DNA of 29,641 nt from JBIOJB01 sp044450465 (GTDB lineage Bacteria > Chloroflexota > Dormibacteria > Dormibacterales > Dormibacteraceae): NCBI GenBank assembly GCA_044450465.1, contig JBIOJB010000028.1, forward strand, positions 1 through 29,641, written 5' to 3'. Shown here in pieces: positions 16,164 to 24,300 of this stretch (position 1 is its first letter; every line of letters starts with the position of its first letter). Under the pieces are notes generated by a model. The model ran no database searches and had not been told where the DNA came from. It saw only the letters and a list, made by a program, of their open reading frames with translations. The position numbers and the translations under genes were made by a program.

Positions 16164-17372
16164 TCAATGCGAGACGGCGGCGGCCGCCAGCTCCGAGACG
16201 AGCTTGCGCTCGCGGAAACGGCGCGGGGTGAAGGCGGCGATCAGGTCCGGCGAGCGCCCGGTGGCCATGGCCTCGGCCATGCACACACCTGATATCGGCG
16301 CGGCCTTGAACCCGTATGTGCCCCAACCGCAGTCCACGAAAAACCCCGCCACGTCCGTCTCGCCCATGATCGGGCTGTAGTCGGGGGTCACGTCGCACAG
16401 GCCGGTCCAGGACCTCATCACGCGCAGCGAGCGGAGCCTCGGCACGAGATCGGTCGCGTGGCGAGCCGACGTCTCGAGGAAATTCAGCGTCGTCGAGAGG
16501 TTGTAGGTGCTGTAAGGCTCGATCTCGGAGCCGATCAGGATCTCCCCGCGGTCTGTCTGGCTGACGTACACGTGAAGCGTGGCCGAGACGATGATGATGT
16601 GGAGCAGCGGCTTGATGGGCTCGGTGACATACGCCTGCAGGTTGTGTGTGACGATCGGAAGCTGAACCCCGGCCATCGCGCACACCGGGCTCGACCAGCC
16701 GGCCACCGCGGCAAGAACCTTCGGCGCCGAGATGGATCCGCGATTGGTCTTGACGCCCGTGACCCGCCCCGAGCTGACGTCGATTCCGGTGACCTCGGTT
16801 CCGGGGAAGATGTCAACACCCAGCCGGTCGGCGGCTCGCGCATAGGCCCAGACGACGGCGTCATGCCTGATCACCGCACCGGGCGGGTGGTAGAGGCCGC
16901 CGTGAATCGGGTAGGTGACCCGATCGGAGACGTCCAGCTCGCCACACAGCTCGGCGACCTCCTGCCGGTCCACCACGCGGCTGTCCACGCCGAGCAGCTG
17001 ATTGACCTCGGCGCGCTCGGTCATCGTCATCATGGCCCGCTCCGTGTGGGCGAGGGTGATGTGCCCCTGCTGCGAGAAGAGGACGTTGTAATCAAGCTCC
17101 TGCGAAAGCCGCTGGTAGAGACGCACGCTCTCGGCGTAGAACCGCACCCCCTCGGGCGTCCGGTAGTTCGCCCGGATGATGGTTGTGTTGCGACCGCTGC
17201 CGCCGGCGCCGATGTAGCTTCGCTCAAGCACCGCCACGTTGCGCACGCCCTTCTTCGCCAGCTCATAGGCGGTGGCGAGGCCGTGGACGCCTCCGCCGAT
17301 GATCACGACGTCGTAGGCCTTCTTCAGCTCTGGCTTCCGCCACATACGCCACGGCGCGAAGTAGTTCTGCAT
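16164..17372 (-). CDS. mgdA: N-methylglutamate dehydrogenase subunit A (sarcosine oxidase beta-like)
   Basis: A 402-aa FAD-dependent amine oxidoreductase matching the length of sarcosine oxidase beta (SoxB, about 405). The dinucleotide-binding motif VVIIGGGVHGLATAYELAKKG is near the N-terminus (22-42). His170 in AVIRHDAVVWAYARAADRLG aligns with the histidine that carries covalent FMN in the heterotetrameric sarcosine oxidases. It oxidises the N-methyl group of the amine substrate. The start MQNYFAPWRMW is chosen because it leaves 13 bp after mgdD and gives the family-typical N-terminus; a longer open frame to 17834 lies inside mgdD. Sarcosine oxidase activity cannot be excluded, but the linked mgs genes favour N-methylglutamate. 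Confidence 0.88.
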   Translation of the reverse strand: MQNYFAPWRMWRKPELKKAYDVVIIGGGVHGLATAYELAKKGVRNVAVLERSYIGAGGSGRNTTIIRANYRTPEGVRFYAESVRLYQRLSQELDYNVLFSQQGHITLAHTERAMMTMTERAEVNQLLGVDSRVVDRQEVAELCGELDVSDRVTYPIHGGLYHPPGAVIRHDAVVWAYARAADRLGVDIFPGTEVTGIDVSSGRVTGVKTNRGSISAPKVLAAVAGWSSPVCAMAGVQLPIVTHNLQAYVTEPIKPLLHIIIVSATLHVYVSQTDRGEILIGSEIEPYSTYNLSTTLNFLETSARHATDLVPRLRSLRVMRSWTGLCDVTPDYSPIMGETDVAGFFVDCGWGTYGFKAAPISGVCMAEAMATGRSPDLIAAFTPRRFRERKLVSELAAAAVSH

Positions 17373-17385
17373 CAGGCGAGCGTCC

Positions 17386-18081
17386 TCACTTCCAGCCCCA
17401 GGCCTCCAGGGCTTGCCAGCCGACCGGCGAGCCGTCCAGGTGGCCGCCCAGGCGCCGGATGGTCTCCCATGCGTACCGGCCGTGGTCCGAGCTGACGTAC
17501 AGCTCGACAGCGGGGGCAGGCAGGGCGCGCGCGACCAGCACCGCCGGGATCCGCGACCAGGCGACCGCCGCGCACCGGCCAGGGCGGAGCCCGGCCGGGT
17601 CCATGGTGATGCTGCGGGCCATGAATTCCGCGAGCCTTGGCCCGGCAACGAGAAATGCGCACATGGCGGACGTGATGTCCGTCGCCATCGCGCCCTCGAC
17701 ACCGTCTCCGGCCGCGTCGAGCACATCGCTTTCTTTGGAAGGCGCCACCAGGGCGAGGGCCCAATCGCGCGCGATTCGAGCGGCGAGGCCGCCGGAGGTG
17801 ATCGGTGCGGTGGCGAGCGGGTCCAGCCCACCACCTGTCAGCGTCCGGATCATGTCGTCGACCGCTCCGCTCAGATGGATCTTGCCCCGCGCGCTGACGT
17901 CGGCGAATCCGAGGCCGCTTTCGAGGGCATCGATCTCCTGCGGCTCCGATCCGTACAGCCGCGGCACCTCCCACTGTCCACGGCGTTCGAAGACGACTCC
18001 CATCGCCGCATGAATGCGGTGCGCCGGCGATCGCATCACCGCTGTCCGCGCGACCCCCACCTCTTCGGCCATCCGGTTCAC
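17386..18081 (-). CDS. mgdD: N-methylglutamate dehydrogenase subunit D (sarcosine oxidase gamma-like)
   Basis: A 231-aa protein in the SoxG position and of roughly SoxG size. It has the weakly conserved fold related to the aminomethyltransferase domain (SGLGFADVSARGKIHLSG; ATDITSAMCAFLVAGPRLAEF; ELYVSSDHGRYAWETI). The subunit has a structural role in the heterotetramer. It starts with GTG overlapping the mgdC stop (GTGA), so it is translationally coupled; an ATG three codons in is an alternative. Sequence similarity within this family is low, so identification rests mainly on operon position. Confidence 0.8.
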   Translation of the reverse strand: MNRMAEEVGVARTAVMRSPAHRIHAAMGVVFERRGQWEVPRLYGSEPQEIDALESGLGFADVSARGKIHLSGAVDDMIRTLTGGGLDPLATAPITSGGLAARIARDWALALVAPSKESDVLDAAGDGVEGAMATDITSAMCAFLVAGPRLAEFMARSITMDPAGLRPGRCAAVAWSRIPAVLVARALPAPAVELYVSSDHGRYAWETIRRLGGHLDGSPVGWQALEAWGWK

Positions 18082-20924
18082 GATCGCAGCCTGGCCCCGT
18101 CCGGGTCGTAGAACGGCTTCGTGTGCACGCGCGCGATGACGTGGCTTCCGTTGGATCGGAAATCAAGCCGGGTGCCCTCCTGCGCCATGCCCACTGGCAC
18201 CCAGGCCAGTCCGATGAAAGATCTCGCCGTGTCGCTCCAGCGACTCGAGCAGACGCGCCCGACCGGCATGCCGTCTCCGACCAGGGCGGAGCCTTCCGCG
18301 GGCAGCCCGCCCGCGTCGACGACGAAGCCGACAAGCTTCTCCTGGGCGCCGCTCGCAGCGTCCTCTTCGAGCGCGGCGCGCCCGAGGAAGTCCTTCTTGT
18401 CCAGCTTCACCATCCAGTCCAGGCCGGCGCCGTATGGCGTGGAGAGCGCATCGGTGTCTTGGCCGACGATGATGTGCTGCTTCTCGAGGCGCAGGATGCG
18501 CTGGGTTTCGAGGCCGAACGGAAGCACACCGAGGTCCTCACCCGCGTGGAGGATCGACTCCCAAACGTGAACGGCGAAAGCGCTCGGAAAGTGGAGCTCG
18601 TAGCTCAGCTCGCCCACGAACCCGATGCGAAGGATGAGCGCGGGCGCCCCTGCCACCGCCGCGTGCGCCAGCTTGAGGTAGGGGAGGGCGGCGGGCGACA
18701 TGTCGGCGTCGGTCAAACGTGTCATCAGCTCTCGCGATCTCGGCCCCGCAACGTTGATGGCCGCGTAGGCAGAGCTGACGTTGACCACCTGTACCGGCAG
18801 GCGCCAGTCCGCCATCCACCACTTGATCCACTGGTCGATGGCGTCGGCGCCGCTCGTGGTGGTCGTCACAAAGAACTCATCCTCGGCGAGCCTTCCCACC
18901 GTTCCGTCGTCGAGGATCACGCCCTGGTCGTTGAGCATCGCGCCGTATCGGATCCGGCCCACCTTCAGGTCGCCGAAGCGGTTGGGATAAAGCCGCTCCA
19001 GCAGGTCCACCGCGCCGGCTCCTCGCAGCCGCAGCTTGCCGAGCGTGCTGACGTCAATGACGCCGACCCGCTCGTGCACAGCCCGGCACTCCTCGGCCGG
19101 GTCTCGATACTGTCTCGGCCTGCGCCATTCCCCGGCCCATGTGAACTCGGCGCCGAGATCCACGTGGCAGTCGTGCAGCGGGCTCTCCTTCCGCGGCTCG
19201 GCGTGGTCCGCCGCCAATAAGCCAAGCTCGACGGGCCGCCAGGGTGCGCGCGCGGTCGGAACCCCGGTCTCGGGGACGCTGCGGCCCGTGAGCTCCGCCG
19301 CGTGGCGGACACAGCCGGCGAGGCATGACTTCCCCTGACATGGGCCCATGCCGAGGGTGGTGTAGCGCTTCAGCAGCTCGATCGAGTCAAACCCTTCTGC
19401 GACGGCGCCCTTCATCTCCTTGGTCGTGACGTCCATGCACAGGCAGGTGAAGGTCTTGGATTCGGTCCTGGTGTGGGGCGGGCCTTCCGGCTTCGGTGCG
19501 TCTCCCTCGGCGGCGAGCTTGGCGAGCGCCTTGGCTCGGGCCGCGCCGCGTCCGGGCCCAGCCGACGCGACCCCGGCTCGCCGCCCCGCGACCAGGTTGC
19601 GACCGGGGTCGAGCCCGCCGGTCACAGCCCCGGCGACGAGGATGCCCTCGGGCAGCTCCCCTGGAGCAAAGATCTCGAGCGTCTCGTCGTACCTCATCCG
19701 AGCGCCGGATTGTGCCAGCAGGCCGGACGCGGGGACCGCAGGCCCGGCCATCACGACCAGATCGCACGAGAAGCGCCGCTCGGTTCCGCCGACAGACGCG
19801 ACCAGCGCGCTCACGCGCTTGCCGCCCTCGGCCCTGACGGGCGCGGCGCCCGTGTGGACCTCCACGCCATCGGTCGCCGTCTCGGCTGATGGCGGCTTGG
19901 CGCGCCAGTCGAGGATGGTCACCGAGGCCCCGCCGCCCGCCAGCGCCCGCGCGGTCCGGTACCCACGCTCGTCGCCGGTCAGCACGACCGCGCTCCGCCC
20001 GGGAAGAACGCGGTAGAGGCCGATCAGCCGGTCGGCGCCGCCCGCGAGCATGACCCCTGGCAGGTCGTTGTTGCCGAATACGAGTGGCTGCTCCAGGGCG
20101 CCCGTGGCGATGACGATCCGCCCAGGGCGCAGCCTCAGCAGCCCGTCCGGCGTGGCGGCCGCGACCAGGTTGTGCTCGAAGATGCCGAACACGTTGCTCG
20201 ACAGCCGGACGTCGACCCCGGCGTCCGGCAGCTCGGCGGCCAGGCGGGCGGTCAGGTCGTGCCCCGTCTCGGCCCGGCCGGTCTCCGGATCGCGCACCTG
20301 CCACCAGGCGCCACGAAGCCTGCCGCCCAGCGCCGGCTCCGATTCGATCAACACCGTCCTGGCGCCGGCACGGGCCGCCTCCAGTGCCGCGCCAAGCCCC
20401 GCCGGACCGCCACCCACGACCAACACGTCGGGGTGCAGCGTCAGCGAGTCGTAGTGCTTGTGCGCCGTGCCCTCGTCCGGCGGCTCGCCGATCCCGGCGG
20501 CGCGCCGGATGAAGGGTTCGGCCAGCGGCCACATGAACCGCGGTCGGTAGAAGGACTTGTAGTAAAAGCCTGGCGGAAAGAAGGCGGAGAAGCGGTCGAC
20601 GAACCTCATCAGGTCGAAATCCACGGACGGCATCCCGTTCTGCCTTTTCACCTGCATGCCTTCGCGCACGGGCGTCTGGCAGGCTCGAAGGTTCGGTACC
20701 CCGTCGATCCTCACCATGCAGCTCGCGCAGTTGCCGGTCATGCACATCAGGCCGCGAGGCCGGTGGTACTTGAACGAACGCGTGGTCACGATCACGTTCG
20801 CCGCCGCCATCGCCGATGCGACCGTGTCGCCCTCATAGGCGGTCACCGGGCGGCCGTCAAGGACAAAGCTCACGGCCTTGTCCCGGTCGATCACCTCACC
20901 GGGAGCGGCGGCGAGCCTTTCCAT
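18078..20924 (-). CDS. mgdC: N-methylglutamate dehydrogenase subunit C (sarcosine oxidase alpha-like) with four-cysteine ferredoxin domain
   Basis: A 948-aa multidomain subunit. Residues 17-95 form a Fer2_4 ferredoxin-like domain with C61, C66, C69 and C82, a complete [2Fe-2S] ligand set (CMTGNCASC). Residues 165-455 form a pyridine-nucleotide/FAD disulfide-reductase-like domain starting with DVLVVGGGPAGLGAALEAA. A BFD-like motif follows with CLC at 494-496 and CQGKSC at 529-534. Residues about 590-945 are an aminomethyltransferase (GCV_T) domain plus its C-terminal barrel, where tetrahydrofolate should accept the one-carbon unit. It overlaps mgdB (TGATG) and mgdD (GTGA). Classical TSOX alpha is described as lacking the N-terminal cluster, so the intact cysteines suggest electron transfer to an acceptor other than O2. 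Confidence 0.9.
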   Translation of the reverse strand: MERLAAAPGEVIDRDKAVSFVLDGRPVTAYEGDTVASAMAAANVIVTTRSFKYHRPRGLMCMTGNCASCMVRIDGVPNLRACQTPVREGMQVKRQNGMPSVDFDLMRFVDRFSAFFPPGFYYKSFYRPRFMWPLAEPFIRRAAGIGEPPDEGTAHKHYDSLTLHPDVLVVGGGPAGLGAALEAARAGARTVLIESEPALGGRLRGAWWQVRDPETGRAETGHDLTARLAAELPDAGVDVRLSSNVFGIFEHNLVAAATPDGLLRLRPGRIVIATGALEQPLVFGNNDLPGVMLAGGADRLIGLYRVLPGRSAVVLTGDERGYRTARALAGGGASVTILDWRAKPPSAETATDGVEVHTGAAPVRAEGGKRVSALVASVGGTERRFSCDLVVMAGPAVPASGLLAQSGARMRYDETLEIFAPGELPEGILVAGAVTGGLDPGRNLVAGRRAGVASAGPGRGAARAKALAKLAAEGDAPKPEGPPHTRTESKTFTCLCMDVTTKEMKGAVAEGFDSIELLKRYTTLGMGPCQGKSCLAGCVRHAAELTGRSVPETGVPTARAPWRPVELGLLAADHAEPRKESPLHDCHVDLGAEFTWAGEWRRPRQYRDPAEECRAVHERVGVIDVSTLGKLRLRGAGAVDLLERLYPNRFGDLKVGRIRYGAMLNDQGVILDDGTVGRLAEDEFFVTTTTSGADAIDQWIKWWMADWRLPVQVVNVSSAYAAINVAGPRSRELMTRLTDADMSPAALPYLKLAHAAVAGAPALILRIGFVGELSYELHFPSAFAVHVWESILHAGEDLGVLPFGLETQRILRLEKQHIIVGQDTDALSTPYGAGLDWMVKLDKKDFLGRAALEEDAASGAQEKLVGFVVDAGGLPAEGSALVGDGMPVGRVCSSRWSDTARSFIGLAWVPVGMAQEGTRLDFRSNGSHVIARVHTKPFYDPDGARLRS

Positions 20925-21193
20925 CAGCGGGCCCTCCGCGCGTCCTCAGGCCAGTAGCTGTCGAGGAAGCGGTTGGTCTCCGTGTCGCGCTGGGCCAGGA
21001 ACCAAGAGTGGCAGCCGGCGCGGTGGTACCACCACTCCTGCTGCGGGCCGGCCGCGTTGCGGCGGACGAACAGGTAGTCGGCGAGCTGTTCCGGCGCCGC
21101 GCCCGGATCGGGTCTCGGGTTGGTCTCCCCGCCGCACGAGAACTCGGTGAACTCTCGAAGCCCGCAGTTCGGGCAGGGGACGAGCAGGCTCAT
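20924..21193 (-). CDS. mgdB: N-methylglutamate dehydrogenase subunit B (sarcosine oxidase delta-like)
   Basis: An 89-aa zinc-binding small subunit. The ligands C7 and C10 (PCPNC), H57 and C61 (WYHRAGCHSWF) match the SoxD zinc site. The spacing and the late FLAQRDTETN segment are characteristic. It is a structural subunit of the heterotetramer. The ATG overlaps the mgsC stop (ATGA, 21190-21193) and the stop overlaps the mgdC start by one base, giving strict coupling on both sides and linking the synthase genes to the dehydrogenase genes in one transcript. Confidence 0.9.
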   Translation of the reverse strand: MSLLVPCPNCGLREFTEFSCGGETNPRPDPGAAPEQLADYLFVRRNAAGPQQEWWYHRAGCHSWFLAQRDTETNRFLDSYWPEDARRAR

Positions 21194-22572
21194 CGCTTGC
21201 GCAGTGCCGCAGCGACGTGCTCGGCGATCACCTCCGGGCTAAGCACCCAATCCGTGCCTGCGAGGGGCACGCCGGTGATCATCGAGGCCTCGAGCGTGAG
21301 CGCTCGCATGTCCTCGGCCTCCAGGTGGTGCACGTCGGCCTTGCCGCAGGCTCTAGCCATCATCTGAAGCTCCATCGTCATCGCGCTGACGAAGTTGAAG
21401 ACGCGATCCGCGGCCTCGTCGAGCTTGAGCCTGGCCTCGAGCTCAGGGTCCTGTGTCGTGATCCCCACCGGGCAGCGGCCCGTGTGGCAGTGGTGGCAGT
21501 AGCCGGGCTCGACCCCGAGCGCACGAAAGTCGTCGTGATAAAGAGGAGCGTTGCAGTTCAGCGCGATCAGCGCAGCGGTTCCGATGGAAACGGCGTCGGC
21601 TCCGAGCGCAAGCGCTTTCGCGGCGTCGACACCGTTCTTGATCCCGCCCTGGACGACGAGCTGCACCTCGCCCAGGGCCTTCATGTCGCTTAGAGCTCGA
21701 ACCGCCTCGCCGACGGCGCTGAGCGTCGGGATGCCGGTGTGGTCGAGGAGCACGTCCGGGGACGCGCCCGTGCCACCTTCCATCCCGTCGATCACGATCA
21801 CGTCGGCTTTGGCCTTGACCGCGAGCTTGACGTCGTCCGACACGCGGCTCGCGCCGAGCTTGACGTAGATGGGCTTTTCCCAGTTCGTGGCCTCACGAAG
21901 CTCCTCGATCTTGATCTGCAGATCGTCGGGACCGATGAAGTCCGGGTGCCGCACCGGGCTCCGTTGATCCACGCCTTCGGGCAGCGTGCGCTGCTCGGCG
22001 ATGACCTTCGAGACTTTGGACCCGAGGAGCACGCCGCCGGTGCCGGGCTTGGCGCCCTGCCCGATCACGATCTCGATCGCGTCGGCCGCTTTGAGGTGGT
22101 CGGTGTTGAAGCCGTACCGGCTCGGCAGGACCTGGTAGACCAGGATGTGCGAGGCCGCGCGCTCGTCGACCAGCATTCCGCCGTCGCCTGTCGTCGTCGA
22201 GATCCCAAGTCGGGTGGCCGCCCGTCCAAGGGCAACCTTCGCGGTCTTGGACAGCGCGCCGTACGACATCCCGGCGATCGCGATGGGCCGATCGAGGACG
22301 ACCGGCTTCTTCGCGAAGCGAGTTCCCAGCACGGTCCTGGTCTCGCAGCGCTCGCGGTAGCCCTCGAGGGGGACGCGCGAGAGCGTGCAAGGCACGAAGG
22401 TGAGGTCGTCGAAGCTCGGCAGCCTGCGGTGGGTGGAGAACCCCTGCAGGCGGTAGCGTCCGAGCTGGGCCTTGAGCTGGATGTCTTCGATGACGGCGGG
22501 CGACCAGATCTGTGAGGCCTGCATCCGGTGCCCGTCCCGCTCGACGTGCTGGTCGCCTACAAGGGGGCTCAC
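21190..22572 (-). CDS. mgsC: N-methylglutamate synthase subunit C (FMN-binding glutamate synthase-like)
   Basis: A 460-aa glutamate-synthase central/FMN domain of the GlxD/MgsC type. The FMN-barrel motifs IAGMSYGALSKTAK (about 99-112), GQGAKPGTGGVLLG (171-184), IDGMEGGTGASPD (261-273) and GADAVSIGTAALIAL are all present. A cysteine cluster C359, C362, C367 in CHHCHTGRCPVGITTQ (with C340 nearby) fits the Fe-S centre of glutamate synthases. It forms N-methylglutamate by transferring the methylamine of gamma-glutamylmethylamide. The GTG at 22572 is chosen because it overlaps the mgsB stop (GTGA); a Met at residue 17 is the alternative. An extended open frame to 23340 runs inside mgsB and is not used. 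Confidence 0.9.
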   Translation of the reverse strand: MSPLVGDQHVERDGHRMQASQIWSPAVIEDIQLKAQLGRYRLQGFSTHRRLPSFDDLTFVPCTLSRVPLEGYRERCETRTVLGTRFAKKPVVLDRPIAIAGMSYGALSKTAKVALGRAATRLGISTTTGDGGMLVDERAASHILVYQVLPSRYGFNTDHLKAADAIEIVIGQGAKPGTGGVLLGSKVSKVIAEQRTLPEGVDQRSPVRHPDFIGPDDLQIKIEELREATNWEKPIYVKLGASRVSDDVKLAVKAKADVIVIDGMEGGTGASPDVLLDHTGIPTLSAVGEAVRALSDMKALGEVQLVVQGGIKNGVDAAKALALGADAVSIGTAALIALNCNAPLYHDDFRALGVEPGYCHHCHTGRCPVGITTQDPELEARLKLDEAADRVFNFVSAMTMELQMMARACGKADVHHLEAEDMRALTLEASMITGVPLAGTDWVLSPEVIAEHVAAALRKR

Positions 22573-23285
22573 AGCGCGTGCCTCCAGAGCTCCGGCTCCT
22601 TGGTGTTGAAGTTCCAGAGCTTGTGCCCGCTCTGGATACGCCGGAACGAGAGCGTAGAGGCCTCGATGCCAAACGGGCGGAGCGTCTCGGCGAGCATGGC
22701 TTTGTCCTCCTGTTCGAGCTCGTGCTCGACCGCGTCCGCGCCCAGCGCCTGCGTGGGGCCGGCGATGTATATGGTGCCCGCATACATGGAGTCGCCAAGG
22801 CCGTCGGCGGCTCCTCCGCAGATGATGATCCGACCCTCCTGCATCATGAAGCCCGAGTTGATTCCGACCGAACCGCCCACGATCAGGGTGCCGCCCTTCA
22901 TCGCGATGCCCGCGCGGGCGCCCGTGTCGCCTGCGACGAAGACGAGACCACCGCGGATGGAGGCCGCGGCGCCGGATCCGGCGTGGCCGTGGATCTCGAC
23001 CCGGCCTCGCATCATGCATTCGGCCACGCCCCAGCCGCAGTTGCCCTGGACGCGAACGTTCAGGCCGTCGTTCATGCCGGCGGCGTACCAGCCGACGGGC
23101 CCGCGGAAATTCACCAGGACGTCTTCGGCTTTGATCCCCGGCACCAGCGCGTGACGGGCGTCCGGATTGTCGACCGTGATCTCGTGCACCCCCTCGGCGA
23201 TTAGGGCGTGGACCTTCTGGTTGATCTCGCGGGTGGTGAGGTCCTGGCAGTCGATGGTCGGGGCGCTGGTCAGTTGACCCACCAC
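22569..23285 (-). CDS. mgsB: N-methylglutamate synthase subunit B (GXGXG domain, GlxC-like)
   Basis: A 238-aa protein that folds as the C-terminal beta-helix (GXGXG) domain of glutamate synthase, supplied here as a separate subunit. Repeated glycine-containing turns occur (VQGNCGWGVAECMMRGRVEI; SGAAASIRGGLVFVAGDTG; AGIAMKGGTLIVGGSVG; FMMQEGRIIICGGAADGLGD). It is structural and helps shape the ammonia/amine channel between the amidotransferase and FMN subunits. It starts with GTG (23285, or 23282), overlapping the end of mgsA by 16 bp, and its stop overlaps mgsC. The subunit order matches glxBCD. Confidence 0.9.
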   Translation of the reverse strand: MVGQLTSAPTIDCQDLTTREINQKVHALIAEGVHEITVDNPDARHALVPGIKAEDVLVNFRGPVGWYAAGMNDGLNVRVQGNCGWGVAECMMRGRVEIHGHAGSGAAASIRGGLVFVAGDTGARAGIAMKGGTLIVGGSVGINSGFMMQEGRIIICGGAADGLGDSMYAGTIYIAGPTQALGADAVEHELEQEDKAMLAETLRPFGIEASTLSFRRIQSGHKLWNFNTKEPELWRHAL

Positions 23286-24175
23286 CGCACCTCCTTGGCC
23301 TGCAGCTCTTGCGGCCTGAGCCTAGGATCGCGCATGACACGCCGGATCGCGCATTCCTCGGACGACAGCACGACGATCTCCTCGTCCTCGGCGTAGATGA
23401 GCGGCTTGGTCGCGAACTGGTCGCGCGCCAGGCCGATGCCGTCGCGGGTGGAGATGAGGTAGGCGAAGGTCCCGTCGAGATCCAGGACCGACGCGCGAAG
23501 GGCCGATTCGAGCGACTCGCCCGCCTGGAGCTTGTCGGCGATGTAGACGGCTATCACCTCGGAGTCGTTGTGCGTGGCGAACTGATGGCCCTTGTTCTCC
23601 AGCAGGCGGCGCAGCTTGTGGTAGTTGGTGATCGTGCCGTTGTGCACGACCGCGATGTCCTGAAACGGTCTGGCCCAGAATGGATGCGAGTGGGCGATGT
23701 CGACCTGGCTTTCAGTGGCCATCCGGGTGTGCCCAATGCCGTGGGTCCCTTCGTACGCACTCACGTCGTAGATCCGGTCGACCTCCTCGGCGGAGCCCAG
23801 GTCCTTGATGACCTCCATGGACCTGCCGATGGAGAAGACCCGCGCTCCCGGCACCGCACGCTCGATCGCGTCCGCGAGCTTGCCGCCGGCGTCGGAGTCG
23901 ACGACAAGGCGGACGTTCGGTCCGGTGAACTTGGCGTCGCGCACCTCCACGAGGTTGCGCACCGCGGCGACGACTGCTTCGTCGGCCCCCTCGTCAGCGC
24001 CGTCGTCGAGCTGAACGCGCACGACCAGGCCGTTTTCGCCCGGCGCGCCGTAGAGCGCGAAACCGACCGAGTCGGTGCCTCTCCTGTACATCTCCTGGCA
24101 CATTCCGACCAAGGTCCGGCCGAGCGCGCCCGGAGAGGTGGTGTCCTTATAGAAGAAGCCGGCAATTCCGCACAC
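23270..24175 (-). CDS. mgsA: N-methylglutamate synthase subunit A (class II glutamine amidotransferase domain, GlxB-like)
   Basis: A 301-aa Ntn-type amidotransferase domain. Cys2 after the initiator Met (MCGIAGFF) is the nucleophile. YRRGTDSVGFALYG corresponds to the R-G-x-D-S glutamine-binding motif, and VVHNGTITNYHKLR with HNDSEV completes the glutaminase site. It hydrolyses the gamma-amide of gamma-glutamylmethylamide to release methylamine for mgsC. The GTG at 24175 is preceded by GGGGGA about 9 bases upstream. It is the first gene of the leftward operon, facing a divergent nitrilase-type gene across 125 bp. It might instead use glutamine, as in the GlxB family. Confidence 0.9.
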   Translation of the reverse strand: MCGIAGFFYKDTTSPGALGRTLVGMCQEMYRRGTDSVGFALYGAPGENGLVVRVQLDDGADEGADEAVVAAVRNLVEVRDAKFTGPNVRLVVDSDAGGKLADAIERAVPGARVFSIGRSMEVIKDLGSAEEVDRIYDVSAYEGTHGIGHTRMATESQVDIAHSHPFWARPFQDIAVVHNGTITNYHKLRRLLENKGHQFATHNDSEVIAVYIADKLQAGESLESALRASVLDLDGTFAYLISTRDGIGLARDQFATKPLIYAEDEEIVVLSSEECAIRRVMRDPRLRPQELQAKEVRWWVN

Positions 24176-24300
24176 GCTCTAAATCCCCCTACGAGCAGAG
24201 TGGCTTTGCGCCAGCCTATTCTCGTCAGGGAAGGCTGCACAGTGAGGTCTCGCCACATTGGGCGCCACTACAGTGTTCGCATCCTCCATATCGTTTGCTC
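24176..24300. promoter_or_regulatory. Divergent promoter region between mgsA and the nitrilase-family gene
   Basis: A 125-bp non-coding stretch must hold start sites for both the leftward mgs/mgd operon and the rightward amidase. ACAGTG occurs twice in the same orientation at 24239-24244 and 24270-24275, a 31-bp distance close to three helical turns. No convincing -35/-10 pair could be fixed for either direction. Confidence 0.4.

Noticed and set aside
17373..17834. N-terminal extension of the mgdA frame
   Set aside because: It overlaps mgdD, which is coding in another frame; the family N-terminus begins at 17372.
22573..23340. Long N-terminal extension of the mgsC frame
   Set aside because: The extension lies inside mgsB in another frame, is Arg/Gly-rich, and the GTG at 22572 with its stop overlap gives the family-typical length.
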